A stretch of DNA of 64,000 nt from Drechslerella dactyloides (taxonomy: Eukaryota; Ascomycota; Orbiliomycetes; Orbiliales; Orbiliaceae): assembly GCA_020064725.1 (NCBI GenBank), contig JAGTWJ010000001.1, positions 2,790,001-2,854,000 on the forward strand. The letters are read 5' to 3'. The position numbers and the translations under genes were made by a program. The notes beneath the pieces were generated by a model. That model was not told the origin of the DNA. It was given only the letters and a program-made list of their open reading frames with translations, and searched no databases. Positions 1-12,150 of the stretch are shown here, in pieces (position 1 is the stretch's first letter; each line of letters begins with the position of its first letter).

Positions 1-444
1 CGGACAGGTGGATTATCTCCTCGTGCATGGGGATCACGAGGTCGATGTTCTGGCTGCGGATGATGGAGGCGACGGCGGCGCGGTAGCCGGATTGGTTGTC
101 GTGCGGTGCTGGGGCGCGGAAGGACTGTCGGACCGCATTGCTGAATTTGCCGACGTGGTCTGTGTATTATAGTATTTACCATATCAGCCTGTGCACGCGA
201 TAAAGTAAGCATCGAGCTAGGAGGAATATATAGCTTCTAGCTCTGGGAAGATATCATAGGAGGGGGTAATACAGTGCATGCAGTCGACGACGTAGACGGT
301 GTGTCCACACTTCTTGAGCTGCCGGGCGAGGTCCAACGTCACGGGGAACCGCCCGTTCGTCAGCAGGATATTGAGCGACTCGCCCGTCAACGGCCGCCGC
401 CTCGCCCGTATCCTGAAGTTTGGCGTGCACGTAAAGCTCATCAA
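1..444 (-). CDS. ATP-grasp family enzyme, 5' end (partial)
   Basis: The N-terminal part of a protein that runs off the left window edge. Exon 1 is 444-273 and exon 2 starts at 159. The donor is GTATTA at 272 and the acceptor ACACAG at 160-161. Splicing is in phase 1 and joins ...VVDCMH to YHVGKFSNAV. The segment NILLTNGRFPVTLDLARQL, followed by HTVYVVD and SNAVRQSF, and later IDLVIPMHEEI, matches the Rossmann-like pre-ATP-grasp domain seen in fungal carbamoyl-phosphate-synthase-like ATP-grasp proteins. The ATP-binding half lies outside the window, so the substrate cannot be inferred. There are two adjacent start codons (444 and 441); I chose the first. The family call rests on pattern resemblance only. 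Confidence 0.72.
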
Positions 445-474
445 GGTTTGTTTTATGATGATTGATATCGAGTA

Positions 475-1660
475 TTCTCGAAGTTTGTTGGTAAGTTGTA
501 GTCTGATGTGAAGGGAAGGTAACGTTAAATTGAGGAATTACGAGTCGTACGTAAATTATAAAGTTAGGTGCGACAGGAGCTAGCCGGGGCTATATAACTA
601 CGAAAAGCAGAGTGAAGTCATGATTCACACCCACCTATAATACATCTCAGGCCCTATCATATGCCACGAACCATGTCCGCGTAGGAACCGGCCGGGGCCG
701 TTATAATGTAGCAGTTGTGTGATAATTTGCCCATCGATAGGATATAAGTACTTACCAATTAACTGGCCGGCTTCAAGGAAAATACAGTGTCACACGACAG
801 TCAAACCACGCAGTATCCGTCTAGCAGCCATGATGTAACTCGCACGCCCGCCTAGAATAACAGTTACATAAGCGAAGACTCCGTTCGAGCATTCTCAGCG
901 CAGCCTGGACGATGCGCCTGCCGGCAGTTCGCGGACGACAAACAGGACCCAAGTATCGATTGCAAACGCACGTCACCACCGTCCGATCGCCGTATGCATT
1001 CGCTGAACAAGCCGAACTAGCTGGTGGGTGCACAGATCACCTTTTCCGTCCACTTTTAATCAGCCAATCGAATACTCCATGCGCCCGAACGAACAGCGGA
1101 ATCAATTTCCGGAGCGCACGCTACTTAATACGTTCCGGGGAAATTTATGATTCTAGCGCAGTCGGTTACAGGCCAACACACGGATCTCGTTGCATTTCCA
1201 TCTCATGTGTCGAGTGAGCTAAACGGAGCTTGGGAAGGAGAGACAGATGGGCAGGCACACGACGGATTCAATGCATTCTATAAGCCTTATGATTTAATCG
1301 TGTAACGCCCCACACTGCTAACTACATGAACAGTGGACGACAACCTATCAACACCTGCCCTCTAGCAGAATGCGAACTAGCGCCATATAATGCACATGCG
1401 TCCTTCTCTCTCTTTCACCTCGGTGCAAGTACTGTAAAGCCACTGCAGGCCAGACGCCCGTAAGGATAAATTCCATCTCATAAAAACCTGTAGCCATATA
1501 TGCGCCGCACGATCGATAAACACGTTCAATGAAATCGCCTGATACAGTCAGGTCTCTGGCGAATAATGATGGTAAAGAAATCAACAAGTAAAGTCAAGGA
1601 AAGCGGGTCAAGAGATGTAAGTAAGAAACACATGACGGGCAGTAAGTGGAACGGAATGAA
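475..1660. other. intergenic, no supported gene
   Basis: Upstream region of the ATP-grasp gene and downstream region of the 1664-3517 gene. Only short open frames overlapping on both strands are present, with no recognisable motif, intron pattern or RNA structure. I see nothing further in it. Confidence 0.5.
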
Positions 1661-1663
1661 GCA

Positions 1664-3517
1664 TCAGGATTTCTTCTTCGCAGGCACGCGCAAGGCGGGA
1701 TTGAAGCGACGGAGATATCTCGGATCGATGAACCGCGATATTTCCTCCATCGACAGCAGCCGCTGAGGGCGCGCGCCGAAGATGAGTCTATCCAACTCTT
1801 CCACAGTGGGCTCAGCAGCGGTCGACGGTTCTTCGCCGGATTCATCTGCAGCGTCTGTATCCATGGAATCCGGGGCGGTGGCTCCACCGTTGGATGAAGT
1901 ATTGGCGGTGGTGTTTTCCATGTCTTCCAACTCGTCGTCGTCGTCATCGTCATCGAGTCCTGCGAATCTCACGACTTTTCTCGGCATTTGCGTACTCTGA
2001 ACCGGTGCTTCGTTGGCCTCCGTCTCGGCCGTCCCCTCGCCGCCTTCGGGAAGCGCGGGTGGCGTTGTCATCTCGGTATCCATATCCAGGTCCGAGGGCG
2101 GATCCGAGAGCTCGCTCAAAGCTACCGGACGAGAAAGTGAGTCAGTATACCGGTGGTCCTGGATGTGGTAGGATGTATGCATCGGTTGTCAAGTTCGCTT
2201 ACAGTCAGAGTGGACGGATGCTGCGTCTTCAGCGACGTCCTCCTTCAAACGCTTGGATCGATGGGCTGCCTTGTTACCGCCATCGACGTCACCAGACAGG
2301 CTGCTCGTCGAGCTGCTGGCGGCACGTTTGGCGGCGCGTGTCTGGCGGCAATTCGATTCAGGAGTGGTAGGGGATGCAGTGGGCTTCCTGTGTGCAGCGC
2401 GGGATCTTGAGCTGCGTGCCATTTCGTCGTTTTTGAAGATTTGAGAGGGCGCAGACGGGTGGGTAGGATGTGCAATGTCAGATGCAAGATTGCTATGGTC
2501 GAGCGGGAGTCGAAGATCCGCCGGTGTGGTGGGTGAAGGTAGATTGGCGGTGGAGTTGTGTCGACGGCATTTGCCGTCGCTGGTCGAGCGGGTCGGGCCG
2601 TCGTGGCTTGCCTGGCCCACTTTAGATTTTGCGCTGTTGCGCTTCATTGTGACTGCCCGTCCACTGCTCAAAGCGGCCGGCCGGCCAGCATTCGCCAGCG
2701 ACGACGCTCTATTTTCTTTCGCTTCCTCCTTTGCTGCCTCGTCCTCGCTGTTCTCACCGATTTCGCCTTCCCCCGTCTTATACGTCTCGACATCGATTAT
2801 ATGCGGTGGCGTCTCGCTGTAGAGCGTCTGCTCATAGTACGCCTGCGTCACCGCCCTCTCGTCTTTATCGAGCAGACTGGCGATCAAGAAGAAGCCGGCG
2901 TCCTCCTCCTCGTGCAAACGGACAATCTCGCTGATTTCGTACCCGGTAAACATCCTCTGGTCCGGCTCGTCGACGCCATACTTCGCCAATCGCCGGCGCC
3001 GCTCGCGAGGCGGGAAGTTCAAACCGTCAATTGTGAGCGTCTTGCTCCGGTGCTCTCCGCAGGAAGCACGGGGGCTCGTGGTGTGTTCGAGCTTGTCGCC
3101 CGCCCTGCTATTGGATCCAGATCTGGCGATGGGTCCGCTTCGGGATATCGACACGCTTTCAACAGTGGACTTCAACTGCGGATCCATCTTGAGCTCGAAT
3201 TTCGGATGGAATTGGTGGTCTTGGACGCCTCGGGGCGTGCGAAGAGGTCTAGATTGCAGCTGAGGACGCGTGCGTGGTTGGCGAGAGGTCTGTCTACGCG
3301 TACGTGGTCGCGATGGAGGGGCTGAGAGTATCGATCTGGAAGGGGGGCGCTCCGGGCTTTGTACGGGTAGCCGACGGTGGCACGGTGGAGGGCAGGCCGG
3401 GGGGCAGGACCAGGACCAGGACCCAGACCAGGCTGCGGCGGCGTGGACCCGCTGTTTGCGGGCGCGAAGGCTGCCGCGGGGACGGAACAGGCCGTCCTTG
3501 TCTCGGACCCGCTGCAT
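1664..3517 (-). CDS. unrecognised acidic/basic-patch protein, probably nuclear
   Basis: Two exons, 3517-2203 and 2121-1664. The intron has donor GTAAGC, a CTCAC/CTGAC-type branch motif and a GGTAG acceptor, and it joins in phase 1 to give about 590 residues. The most protein-like part is LNFPPRERRRRLAKYGVDEP followed by an ordered, helical-looking stretch (FTGYEISEIVRLHEEEDAG... DERAVTQAYYEQ). That stretch could be a small helix-turn-helix, but I cannot assign a family. The C-terminal half is Ser/Thr/Pro-rich, has a run of seven Asp (FAGLDDDDDDDELEDME) and ends in a basic VPAKKKS. The start is uncertain: the first ~110 residues are Arg/Pro-rich and unconvincing, so the Met at 3187 (about 480 aa), or an unrecognised 5' intron, is possible. 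TATA-like sequence lies at about 3550-3565. Confidence 0.6.
3398..3435. repeat. short CCAGGA-type tandem repeat
   Basis: About four to five imperfect copies of a 6-bp unit (aggacc) lie within the doubtful 5' part of the 1664-3517 gene. This is another reason to distrust the far N-terminus of that gene model. Confidence 0.6.
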
Positions 3518-3565
3518 CTCCGCCGGAGCCTAGATGTCGGATCGGATATGGGGATATAAATATAT

Positions 3566-4626
3566 ATCAACGGTGTATCGCGGGATCGATCTGTGATTGT
3601 CGGCGGCAAGCGGGTCGATAAAGATGGCAGATATGGCAGTGATGATGAGATTGGATGATGATGGAGGAGATTGTTTGTATGAGTAGAAGTTGCAATCAAG
3701 CGGTTCTCTATTGATAGCTCTACGGGAAGCTCTACGTTTGGCTTGGGATGGGTGTGGATCTAACGGAGGCTCGGGATATATATAGTATGCCTGCTCCAGC
3801 TGACGTTGGCTGGACCAGAAATGCCCGTCCTGCTTCCACATATATAGCTCCTTGAGCTTCTACGTCCCTGATAGTAATCGCAAGCTTTCAAGATACCAGC
3901 AACATTCATATCAACCGTGATGCTCTGGTTGGAGCAGCAGGCACTGAAACGCGACAAAGCCGCCAGCCTCGCGAACGTGTCTTTGAGCCAGCCATCAAAG
4001 AACAAACTGCGGCTGGCTGGTGTTTCGGGTAGCCGCAGCCCCGGGTTTGCCGGCGGGTGCTACCAGCGCATCCGGTCGCCATCTGCAGCCAATCGTTTAC
4101 ATACAAGTTTAAGTTTCAGCTAAAGAGAATGAAGGATATCGATTCCCGGTGGTCGAGGACTCTCGCGAGATGTCCTGGTGGTGGTTTTGCAGTGTTGCAA
4201 AATGCGCGTTGCAGCGCCCAACGTTCACTGCTTGGACCAGCAAAGCCGGGCAACGGTTCAGTGCGCCAAGCGGCAACCGTCGGCACTTCTTGGCCGCTGG
4301 AATCGAATGGCGACGACGGCGATAAGCTTCAGCAGAGCGTTTGCAACGTTTGCGGCCCGTTGTAGAAGGTCCATCGTCCCTTGCATACGGCCAGGCATCA
4401 GCGTCCTGCATGACAATATCGCATCCCCATCTTGCCGGTTCGTCACAGTCCTCGTGGACATTAACCCGTAACCCCTCCTCGAGACCTATCTTATCACCCC
4501 GCTAACTTGCATGTGCGGTATCCATATATAAGACGTATCCACAGCGGGGCGCTCTATCCACCCGCCAGATCGTGTGGACAGATACCCACAAAGCTCGAAG
4601 AAGACTCCATCTCGTCGCCCGCCAAG
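3566..4626. other. divergent promoter region, no supported gene
   Basis: Shared upstream region between the gene at 1664-3517 (-) and the peptidase at 4627 (+). It contains several TATATA tracts (about 3775-3845). Open frames here are short and mutually overlapping, and none is supported. Confidence 0.5.
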
Positions 4627-6122
4627 ATGACGAACCTCTTCCCCTCCGCGGCGTCGGAGTACCTCTCCAAGAACAAGTACCCCGCCAAGTCCCACGCCCG
4701 CGCCGTCGCCAAATACCTCTCCCTCACCACCGGCACCATCTACCTCGAGTCCCAAAAGTCCCGCCTCGAGGAAGACAAGGACCAGGAGGCCCCCTTCCAC
4801 CAGCGCCGTTACTTCTTCTATCTGTCCGGCTGCAGCCTCCCGAACTGCTACCTCACATACGATGTCGCGAAGGACAGCCTCACGCTGTTTATCCCGCCCA
4901 TCAACCCGGAGGAGGTCATGTGGAGCGGCCTCCCACTCGACGTCGCCGGTGCCACAGCGAAATTCGATATCGACGACGCCAAGTACTCGGACCAGCTGGA
5001 GGCGGCCCTCACCGGCGAGGTGCTCGCGATCCCCGAGCAGATATCCGAGCGGTTCTCCGCGGCCGTCAAGCCGTCGAAGAACCTGAAAGAGGCGATTGAC
5101 GAGTGCAGAGTGTTCAAGGACGACTACGAGGTCGCGCTGATCCGGCATGCCAATGAAATCAGCGGCATCGCGCACGAACAGCTCATGAAGGCCGTCAAGT
5201 CGTGCAAGTACGAATACGAGCTCGAGGCACTCTGTACGCTTCCCCCATTCTACTACACCACACTGTCGAGATGATGAACAGCCCGCTGATATATACAAAC
5301 GCCTGCACATAGTCGTGGAAAACTGCATGAAGCGCGGCGCCCGACGGCAGGCCTACGACAGCATCATCGCCTCGGGCTCCAACGCTGCAACGCTGCACTA
5401 CATCCACAACAACCAATCCCTCGCCGGCAAGCTCAACATCCTCATCGACGCCGGCTGCGAATTCGACTCCTACGCATCTGTACATCATCCAAACCCTTAA
5501 CCCCTGCCAGTAGCATATACTAATCCGTCAACTGCAGGACATCACGCGCTGCTTCCCGCTCAACGGCACGTTCACCAAGGAGTCCAAGGACATCTACACC
5601 CTCGTGCTCAAAATGCAACAAGACTCCCTCGCAATGATCAAGCCAGGCATCCTCTGGGACACCATCCACGAAACCGTGCACAAGATCCTAATCCAGGGCT
5701 TCCTCGACCTCGGCATCTTCCGCGACGGCACCGTCGACGAGATCCTCGCCGCGCGCACCTCTTGCGCCTTCCTCCCGCACGGCCTCGGCCACTACATGGG
5801 TATGGACACGCACGACACCGGCGGCCATCCGAACTACTCGGACAAGGACCCGATGTATCGGTATCTCCGCTTGCGGATCCCGCTGAAGGAGCGCGCGGTG
5901 GTCACGGTTGAGCCTGGTGTGTACTTTTGCGAGTTCATCATCAAGCCGTATTTGAGCGATCCGAAGCATAGCCGGTTTATCAACACCGCGGTGTTGGATA
6001 AGTATTGGGCTGTGGGAGGGGTGCGGCTTGAGGATGATGTGCTGGTGACGAGCGATGGGTATGATAATTTGACAAATGTGGTCAAGGAGATTGCGGATGT
6101 CGAAAAGCTGGTCAATTCGTAA
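4627..6122 (+). CDS. Xaa-Pro dipeptidase / aminopeptidase P (M24B metallopeptidase)
   Basis: Three exons, 4627-5233, 5313-5479 and 5538-6122, encode 452 residues. Introns are GTACGC...CATAG (phase 1) and GTACAT...GCAG (phase 0). The M24B family cleaves the bond N-terminal to proline in peptides, using two Mn ions. Residues 1-170 form the N-terminal creatinase-like domain (RYFFYLSGCSLPNCYL). The pita-bread catalytic domain follows. All five expected metal ligands are present: D248 (ILIDAG), D259 (SDITRCF), H343 (HGLGHYMGMDTHD), E383 (TVEPGVYF) and E423 (VRLEDDVLV). No signal peptide is seen, so it is probably cytosolic. The start ATG at 4627 sits in ccaagATGa and begins the conserved region; the frame is open further upstream to 4507 but that part is unconvincing. 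Length is normal for fungal prolidases. Confidence 0.93.
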
Positions 6123-7250
6123 ATTTTTTTTCGTCAGACTGCGTGGTCGCATACAATTTTTGTCACCTGCGTCTCCATCGCTGGATATATATATTTCCCG
6201 AGAATTGAATCGCTTCACTTGTGGCTAGCCGTAAAGTCTATGAGAATACCCCGTTTGCAAATCCACAAATACTCAATTAAATCCCAAATAGCTTCAACCA
6301 CACGCACGTATGCGGTGTTACACGAAGAACGCACGGGTTGGCAAGCAAGCATGCATTCGGCCCAATCCTGCAGCCCGTCTCGATATATTGTCCGTGTGCT
6401 CCAATTATAGCCAGTCACAGCCGCACTCCACCTTGCAGACCTTGTACTAGACGTATGGATATTCTTTACGGACCCCACGCACACCTCCCATCTCAGCCAA
6501 TCAATGCTCGTAAATCCCACAAACTTCTGCATATGTTAATGGTGTACCACCACCGTCGCTCCATCCGCCGCGGAAATGCCACCCCGAACCTAGCCTCGAT
6601 GCCAGGCGCTGTAGCCCCGAACCCTGATATCCGATTTCCGCGCAGCTGCACGCACGGATGAATCACACTGATGAATCACGGGCCGTAGAATAATCCATTA
6701 GGAATTAATAGCCAACCAGCGTTCTTGTAGATACAGGGTGAACTTGCGTAACCTCAACGCAATGTTGTGAGATAATCTGGCTGTATGTGTAGCTCAATCG
6801 TCGTATGAATCCGTGCACTGGTAGCTGGGTTAACACACATTGGTCAACAGCAGACGCCGGAGGGCATCCATGTTGTATGTATAGTATTTGACTGAAGCAT
6901 CGAGGTACTACGTCGGGAATCCGATACACATAATGATACTATTCTTCAAATTCCGAGATACGTATCGATACCGACATTTTGGTAGTCCTCAACCTTCGGC
7001 TTGGTTGACTGGAAGGGCATGGAACTTACTAGTACGACGTCGAGTATAGAAAACAGTGGTATGTACGATGTAAGTAGCCCAATACAAACAATATTGATGT
7101 CTGATCTAAGGATCGACCAGAGACAGTCACCGTAGATACTTACTTATATATATACACGATGCTGCAAGTCGGGACCTCGAAAAGCGTTCAATATTATATT
7201 CAGCCATAATTATGTGCGCCCATTATTTGCGCCCTGAGTCACCGGGCAGT
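6123..7250. other. intergenic, no supported gene
   Basis: 3' flank of the peptidase gene. The sequence is A/T-leaning with many ATATAT tracts. No coding or RNA signal could be supported. Confidence 0.5.
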
Positions 7251-7350
7251 CATATAAATACTTCCTGCCGCCGCTCCGTCCCTCCCTTTCTCTCCCTCCC
7301 TTTTCTTCACTTCTCCATCCTCCATCATCTGTTCCGAGTTCGTCCTGCTC
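7251..7350 (+). promoter_or_regulatory. TATA box followed by pyrimidine-rich leader
   Basis: CATATAAATA at 7251-7260 is followed by an almost pure C/T tract (about 7262-7345). This is the typical layout of a strong filamentous-fungal promoter and transcription start. It faces the damaged coding region at 7388-9590. No intact start codon and long frame follow it. Confidence 0.45.
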
Positions 7351-7387
7351 TCTCTTCTCTCCATTCACCACTGACGCTTTCGTCGCC

Positions 7388-9589
7388 TAGACATTAGAGG
7401 TCGACGATCTAGCGTTCGACTCAGGGTCCGCTGCCCCTACCAGCCTGCAGTACCCATTTGTAACGGCATTAGGACACACAAATCCGTCGCAGAGATACCA
7501 CTACTTTCTCCCGGTGCTCCACACGCTGGCACCGTGGTATCATTCGGGACTCGACAAGGACAGCCGTAGTCTTAAAGGCTTAGCCCGGTTGGACACTAGC
7601 CAACATGCGTGGAGAACATGCTCCTTTCACGCAGTACATGACAAATCTGTGGCTTCACCGCTTCGAATGTTTCTACCATGAAGTATTGAAGTCGAAACAG
7701 TAGGTTTCCCAGTTCCAGCGTATTGCAGGTTTAGCCAAAAGTATTAACCCAGTTCAGTAGTCGCGCCAATTGCGCTCCAAACGTTCGAAGACATTAACAG
7801 ATTCTGGAGCATCATACCCTTGAGAATGAACAACAGGAGGACCCTGGAAACTGCTGGAAGGAACTGCGTATATCTATGGTCTTGCCAGCTAGCGTAGTCC
7901 CTGCCGGTCCTGCTACTGCTGGTATTCCTCTCGTTCCTCCTGTCCCTCCTCTTTCAGGACCCCCAAGCTGCGGCTACCGCTACCTAGGGATAGAGTCCGC
8001 GAGGCACAGGTGCGACAGGCCTAGATATTCTAGACATGCCTGGAGGCGGGCTGATACAACTCACGCCTCGGTCGGGCCCCGATCCGACGTCTAGCCCGCC
8101 GTGATGGGGTCCAACCGCTCGCGCCACCACATATACCCGAAAAGTTTGATGCAGCTTGCCAAAAGGACCAGAATCTTATGGAAGCTCGCGGCGCTTGAAA
8201 GCGACCAAGTGTAAGTCTACGTTTGACCATATATATTCAGTCCGAGGGCTTGAGATCGATGTGTATGAGCCGGTGGCCTAGATGAGATGAAACGAAGTGT
8301 ATTCCTCAGAGGGAGCCGGGTAAGCCGGGATTAAATACATGTCCGGTTGTCCGGTTCCAGGCATGAGGTAAGTCCCATTCGATGGTCCCGGTCTGCCCTT
8401 ACAAGGTGGGTATATACGCGGACCCAAAAGCTAATCCATTGCTGACATCATGGAAGCTCTACCTTCGATCATGGATACTACCCCGTACGGAAGCGCTGTC
8501 CCAGATACCCCGCCTGCCGGGCAAGATGGTGCAGGGGACAATTTTTTCATCTCCTACCGGGATGTCATCACCGCCTTGGAGCAGTCGTCCATCGGCACCT
8601 CATATGAAGATGCCGCTTTGCTATCTCCGTTGATGGTCGTAATATCTTGGACTTGTCCACCGACGTTAACAAGACCATAACCATCGGAGAAGCGCACTTT
8701 GGTAGTATGGTGAGAGACGAAACGCCGTACCCCGGCACTTGAAATCCCGCTGGCGATATTCGGGGTCAGGGGGTAGACCCGAGCTCTAAAGATACAAGCG
8801 ACGTTGCCGGTAGTCGCCGTCTCAAGATACTCTATACTGGAGTATTTCTGCAGTATCCTTGGAGCAAGGTAAAGCTTATACATACAGGTGCTGCTAGCTG
8901 ATTCACCTCAAAAATGTGAAGGCTAATTTGAGGGTATGTTACTGAGACATCCAGTGGAATAAGATGCCCTAGAGGGAGTCCTGAGGACCTAGTGATTGCC
9001 TGCGAAGGCCATGTCAATAGCCTAGGATTTGTCCCAGCCGATATAAATTTATATGCGGATTTCGGATTTGCCTCCGTCAACAAAGATGTAAATGCGACTG
9101 AACGATTTGAGATTGAAGGAACAGATATCACGACTATCCCAGCAGCATATAGCATCAACGGCAGTCGATAAAAACAATAACCCGATCAGTATGGTTGTAT
9201 CGCGGGGCCAAAAATACAAGGTCGCATGGTTCACTCCTGACAATGGTTCTTATGTTGAGACTAAGGGGGTTGTCTCTGCATAAGATGAAGACTTGGTCGC
9301 CAACAGGCCCCCACGATCCTATTCTCCGTTTTCCTCGCAATTCCCCGCAACATGTTCCCCGACGGAGTCAGCACGTTCTCAGTGCTACCCGTTCCGGCAC
9401 AGTTATACACCTTCATTAGACACCATAACCACTCAGGTACGATTGGAGAGCCAAGTCAACCCAGAGCTCGCACTAGCCAATGAAAACACCAGATTCACGA
9501 CCGGACAAGGAATACTGGAATATTATACTGAGATCTATAGCAAATTTACGGCTTCAAAAACATCTAAGCACAAGGTTGAGTTTCCATGA
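7388..9589 (+). pseudogene. candidate decayed or unrecognised multi-exon gene
   Basis: Several protein-like blocks lie on the + strand in different frames, broken by stops and frame changes. About 7388-7680 is a ~97-codon open frame without ATG (YPFVTALGHTNPSQRYHYFL). About 7876-8090 is a Pro/Gly-rich block. About 8450-8720 has NFFISYRDVITALEQSS, then in another frame NILDLSTDVNKTITIGEAHF. About 8945-9170 has EDLVIACEGHVNSLGFVPAD, then in another frame PISMVVSRGQKYKVAWFTPD, and about 9430-9589 has NPELALANENTRFTTGQGIL. Amino-acid balance is good, but I recognise no family. Some breaks could be introns: GTAAAG at about 8867 has a CTGAT branch motif and a possible acceptor near 8920. Others, such as the shift near 9168, look like real frameshifts. 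Minus-strand frames here are also long, so the strand is not certain. Confidence 0.3.
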
Positions 9590-9661
9590 CAAAGTAATAA
9601 TATTGTCCCTACCTAATTTGCGCGTGACAGTACACCATATGTATAATCCAATCCAAAATGC

Positions 9662-9697
9662 AAATGTCATAACTGTCATAACCGTCATAAATGTAAC
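9662..9697. repeat. short tandem repeat of gtcataac-type unit
   Basis: Three to four imperfect copies of a 9-10 bp unit (tgtcataac / cgtcataaa) lie between the damaged coding region and the small gene at 9897-10384. No function is evident. Confidence 0.5.
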
Positions 9698-9896
9698 TCC
9701 AATCCCGCAATCCCAAACCCGTAAAACAAAAGAAACATGGTAAGTATACGTAAACATCATGACATGGCCAATCTTTCGTCGAATCGTGATAGTCGAAGCC
9801 AATTGCAAGCAGCTAGCTACCGGCCACCCAGCAGCCTGATATCCAGAAGTATGATATATAATATATTTATATATAGTAACATGCTGTCAGCCAACA

Positions 9897-10384
9897 CTAA
9901 TGGTAGTGTCGCGACCTGCGGCTTCCGCGTCCGTCTGTGCCATGCTGGCGACGTGCTCCAGCTGCCTGTGTTTGAAGATATGATATTAGCAATTGATTCA
10001 TTTGATTGAAAGGGTGGTAATGTTGTATTATAGTTAACGTACCTTCAGTCCCGGCCGTCCGGTTAGGGTTCCTCGGATCCGCATGATGACGCCGGCAATC
10101 TTATCACCCAGTGTCGGCTTGCGGCGGTAATGGTGAGCTGGTGCCGCGGAGGAAACGTAGACAGGCTCGGTGCGCGAATAGCGGTCGGTGTGGTGGTGAT
10201 GGTGGTGGTTGTGACGGTTTTTATGGCCGCGGCGAGAGGACGCGGGTTTTGCGCGGGTGGAGGAGGTTCCGCGGACGCGGCGGCGGCCGGTGAGGCGGTC
10301 GATGATGGTGGGTTTGGTGCGGACGTATGCGGTTGCGGTGACGGGCTGGCGGGCGGTGGTGCGGTAGTGGGTTCGGTGTGCCAT
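9897..10384 (-). CDS. small basic fungal protein with conserved C-terminal GRGS motif
   Basis: Two exons, 10384-10043 and 9965-9897, encode 136 residues. The intron has donor GTACGT and acceptor ACACAG and splices in phase 0, joining RPGLK to AAGARRQHGTDGRGS. The N-terminal half is rich in Arg, Thr and Tyr, with a run of six His (about residues 60-65). The C-terminal third, PTLGDKIAGVIMRIRGTLTG followed by the GTDGRGS end, resembles a family of small uncharacterised proteins that I recall from filamentous fungi. There is no signal peptide or membrane segment. The intron is needed to reach the conserved ending, which supports the gene model. Function is unknown and I do not infer one. Confidence 0.78.
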
Positions 10385-10514
10385 TTTGTATGTTATATCG
10401 TTGAGATTTGTATGTGTATTGGACGATTGTTGGTATATTCAGCTTGAGGGAAAGACGTCCCAGGTGATATAGAGTGCAGGTTCGAATATAATATTTCTCG
10501 GTAGGATGGTTGGA

Positions 10515-10525
10515 TTTTATATATA
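10515..10525 (-). promoter_or_regulatory. TATA box of the small basic protein gene
   Basis: On the minus strand the sequence reads TATATATAAAA, about 130 nt upstream of the start codon at 10384. That is a plausible distance for a fungal core promoter with a short leader. Confidence 0.45.
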
Positions 10526-12079
10526 GCAGAGGGATGGTACGTATGGTTTATTGTGTACAGTGTCGATTGTAATATTGATGTGAGGTGAATATAATCAACC
10601 CCCAGATCGATAGACGCCGTGGCCAGTTTATATACTCACTCGCCTCCCAGTAATCCCATTGCCAATGAGTGGAATCCTCAGCGTAGGACCCTATCAAGAA
10701 AGTAAAAAAAAAAACGACCATCCGCCATCCCATCTAATCGTCGATCGCAGCCTTGGGAATCTCCAGCGTATCAGCCCTCGCCCACGCCAGCTCGCGTATG
10801 CATGTCCCAATGACGACAGCCCTGCGTCGACTCGCCCTCCGCAGCCTAGTCCCCTCGGCGCATCTCCACAGCCCATCAGGTGCCATGCCGGAAACACCTC
10901 CTGCCTGCACGTCCCTGCATAGCCGTTTCCCTCACCAACCCATTGAACTGAATTGTAAAAGAAGGAAGCCATCCCAAACTCAGCCCGGGCACACCGAAGC
11001 GCTCGAATCACAGCTGTCAAAACAACACCACACCACACCAGACCGGACGCGGCGTGCGTGTCAAGTTGCTTCTGATACGATGCGTATAATATACGCAGCT
11101 CGCTCGTCCGTGGGAGCTAGCTGCACCGCTGGTTCGCAGGTATACCATTGTAGATAGATGCATCGCCCATCCTGCACATATCATGCACCCGCTGCAGGCT
11201 GCACGCCAGGCGTATGTACGGCTGATGGCGATATGATTGGTGTGTGACATAATCTTGCCATGGACAGTCGATCAAACGGGGCCCTTCCAGACGGACGACT
11301 TCATCTCACTTGCCGGAGAGCGTACTGCAGGAAGTACACGGTACAAAGGGTATTCCATGCAATGCGAATGACGTCCGCGAATGGCCACCGCCCAATGTAC
11401 AGCGAGGGATCCTTGCGTTGTGTGAGTGAGTGTGTGTGTGGTCTAGAAACAGGGCGGGCGTCAAACGTAACGCGGCGCTGGGCCAGCTAGCTGGTGGCGG
11501 CGTGATGTCATAGATATAGATCCTGGGTGCGAGAATCCGCAATGCATCATGAATCATCTGGTCCTACATGTAGCTTCCTCCAACGTTTTGGTTTTCGCGG
11601 CTCCCTATAGCGAGCGTACAGCTGTCTTTCTCTGTCGTCAGCGATTGTTATGCTGCTGGCCGCACTGCCACAGCGTCAGACAGTCTCTCGATTCACGCCC
11701 GCCAGTTATCGCGGCCGTTGCGCTGTCGGCTGCCACAAGGAATGATTCTCGGCTAGACAACTGCACTAGCCTCATCCGATGCGACGTCTGCGACTCGAGC
11801 TCATGAACGAGAACTAGAACTACCATTACACGAGTATTCTATAGTATAATCAGTGCACTAACTACATTTACTCGAGTATATATTTCTATTTCAGGTCGAT
11901 TAGCCAAATAAATACAATCCTAAGTGTAGTTCTATTGTTTGACCTAGTAGATGTCGGATTCCGTCCTTAACGCTAAGCCATGCATCACGGAGCTCTAATC
12001 AATATATTATATATAATTTGCCATGGGAGGACAATCGTAAAGATCAATACCCATTCCACTATCTTAATTGTTAACCGAT
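10526..12079. other. intergenic, no supported gene
   Basis: Only short overlapping open frames on both strands are present, for example 10694-11038 and 10753-11157 on opposite strands. None has a recognisable motif or intron support. The stretch leads up to the foldback element. Confidence 0.5.
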
Positions 12080-12081
12080 TA

Positions 12082-12150
12082 ACGTATTCCACAAGCGAGC
12101 GAACATCCCAAGCGAGCGAACACCCCCCCAGCCCACCAAAAACCTTTTTA
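12082..12150 (+). repeat. left terminal inverted repeat with tandem subterminal motif
   Basis: The GC-rich outer 69 bp of the foldback element. Two tandem copies of AAGCGAGCGAACA(T/C)CCC start at about 12092 and 12109. They are followed by AGCCCACCAAAAACCTTTTT, which is mirrored at 13087-13105. Confidence 0.85.

Noticed and set aside
2558..3325. 255-codon plus-strand frame
   Set aside because: Antisense to the better-composed minus-strand gene at 1664-3517.
4486..5328. 280-codon minus-strand frame over the peptidase gene
   Set aside because: It is antisense to the first exon of a clear M24B peptidase; its Val/Arg/Gly-rich composition is a codon-bias shadow.
8554..9158. Minus-strand frames (8554-8883 and 8832-9158) as real exons
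   Set aside because: They read fairly well, but the plus-strand blocks have better residue balance and a promoter-like start on the same strand; left as unresolved and not annotated.
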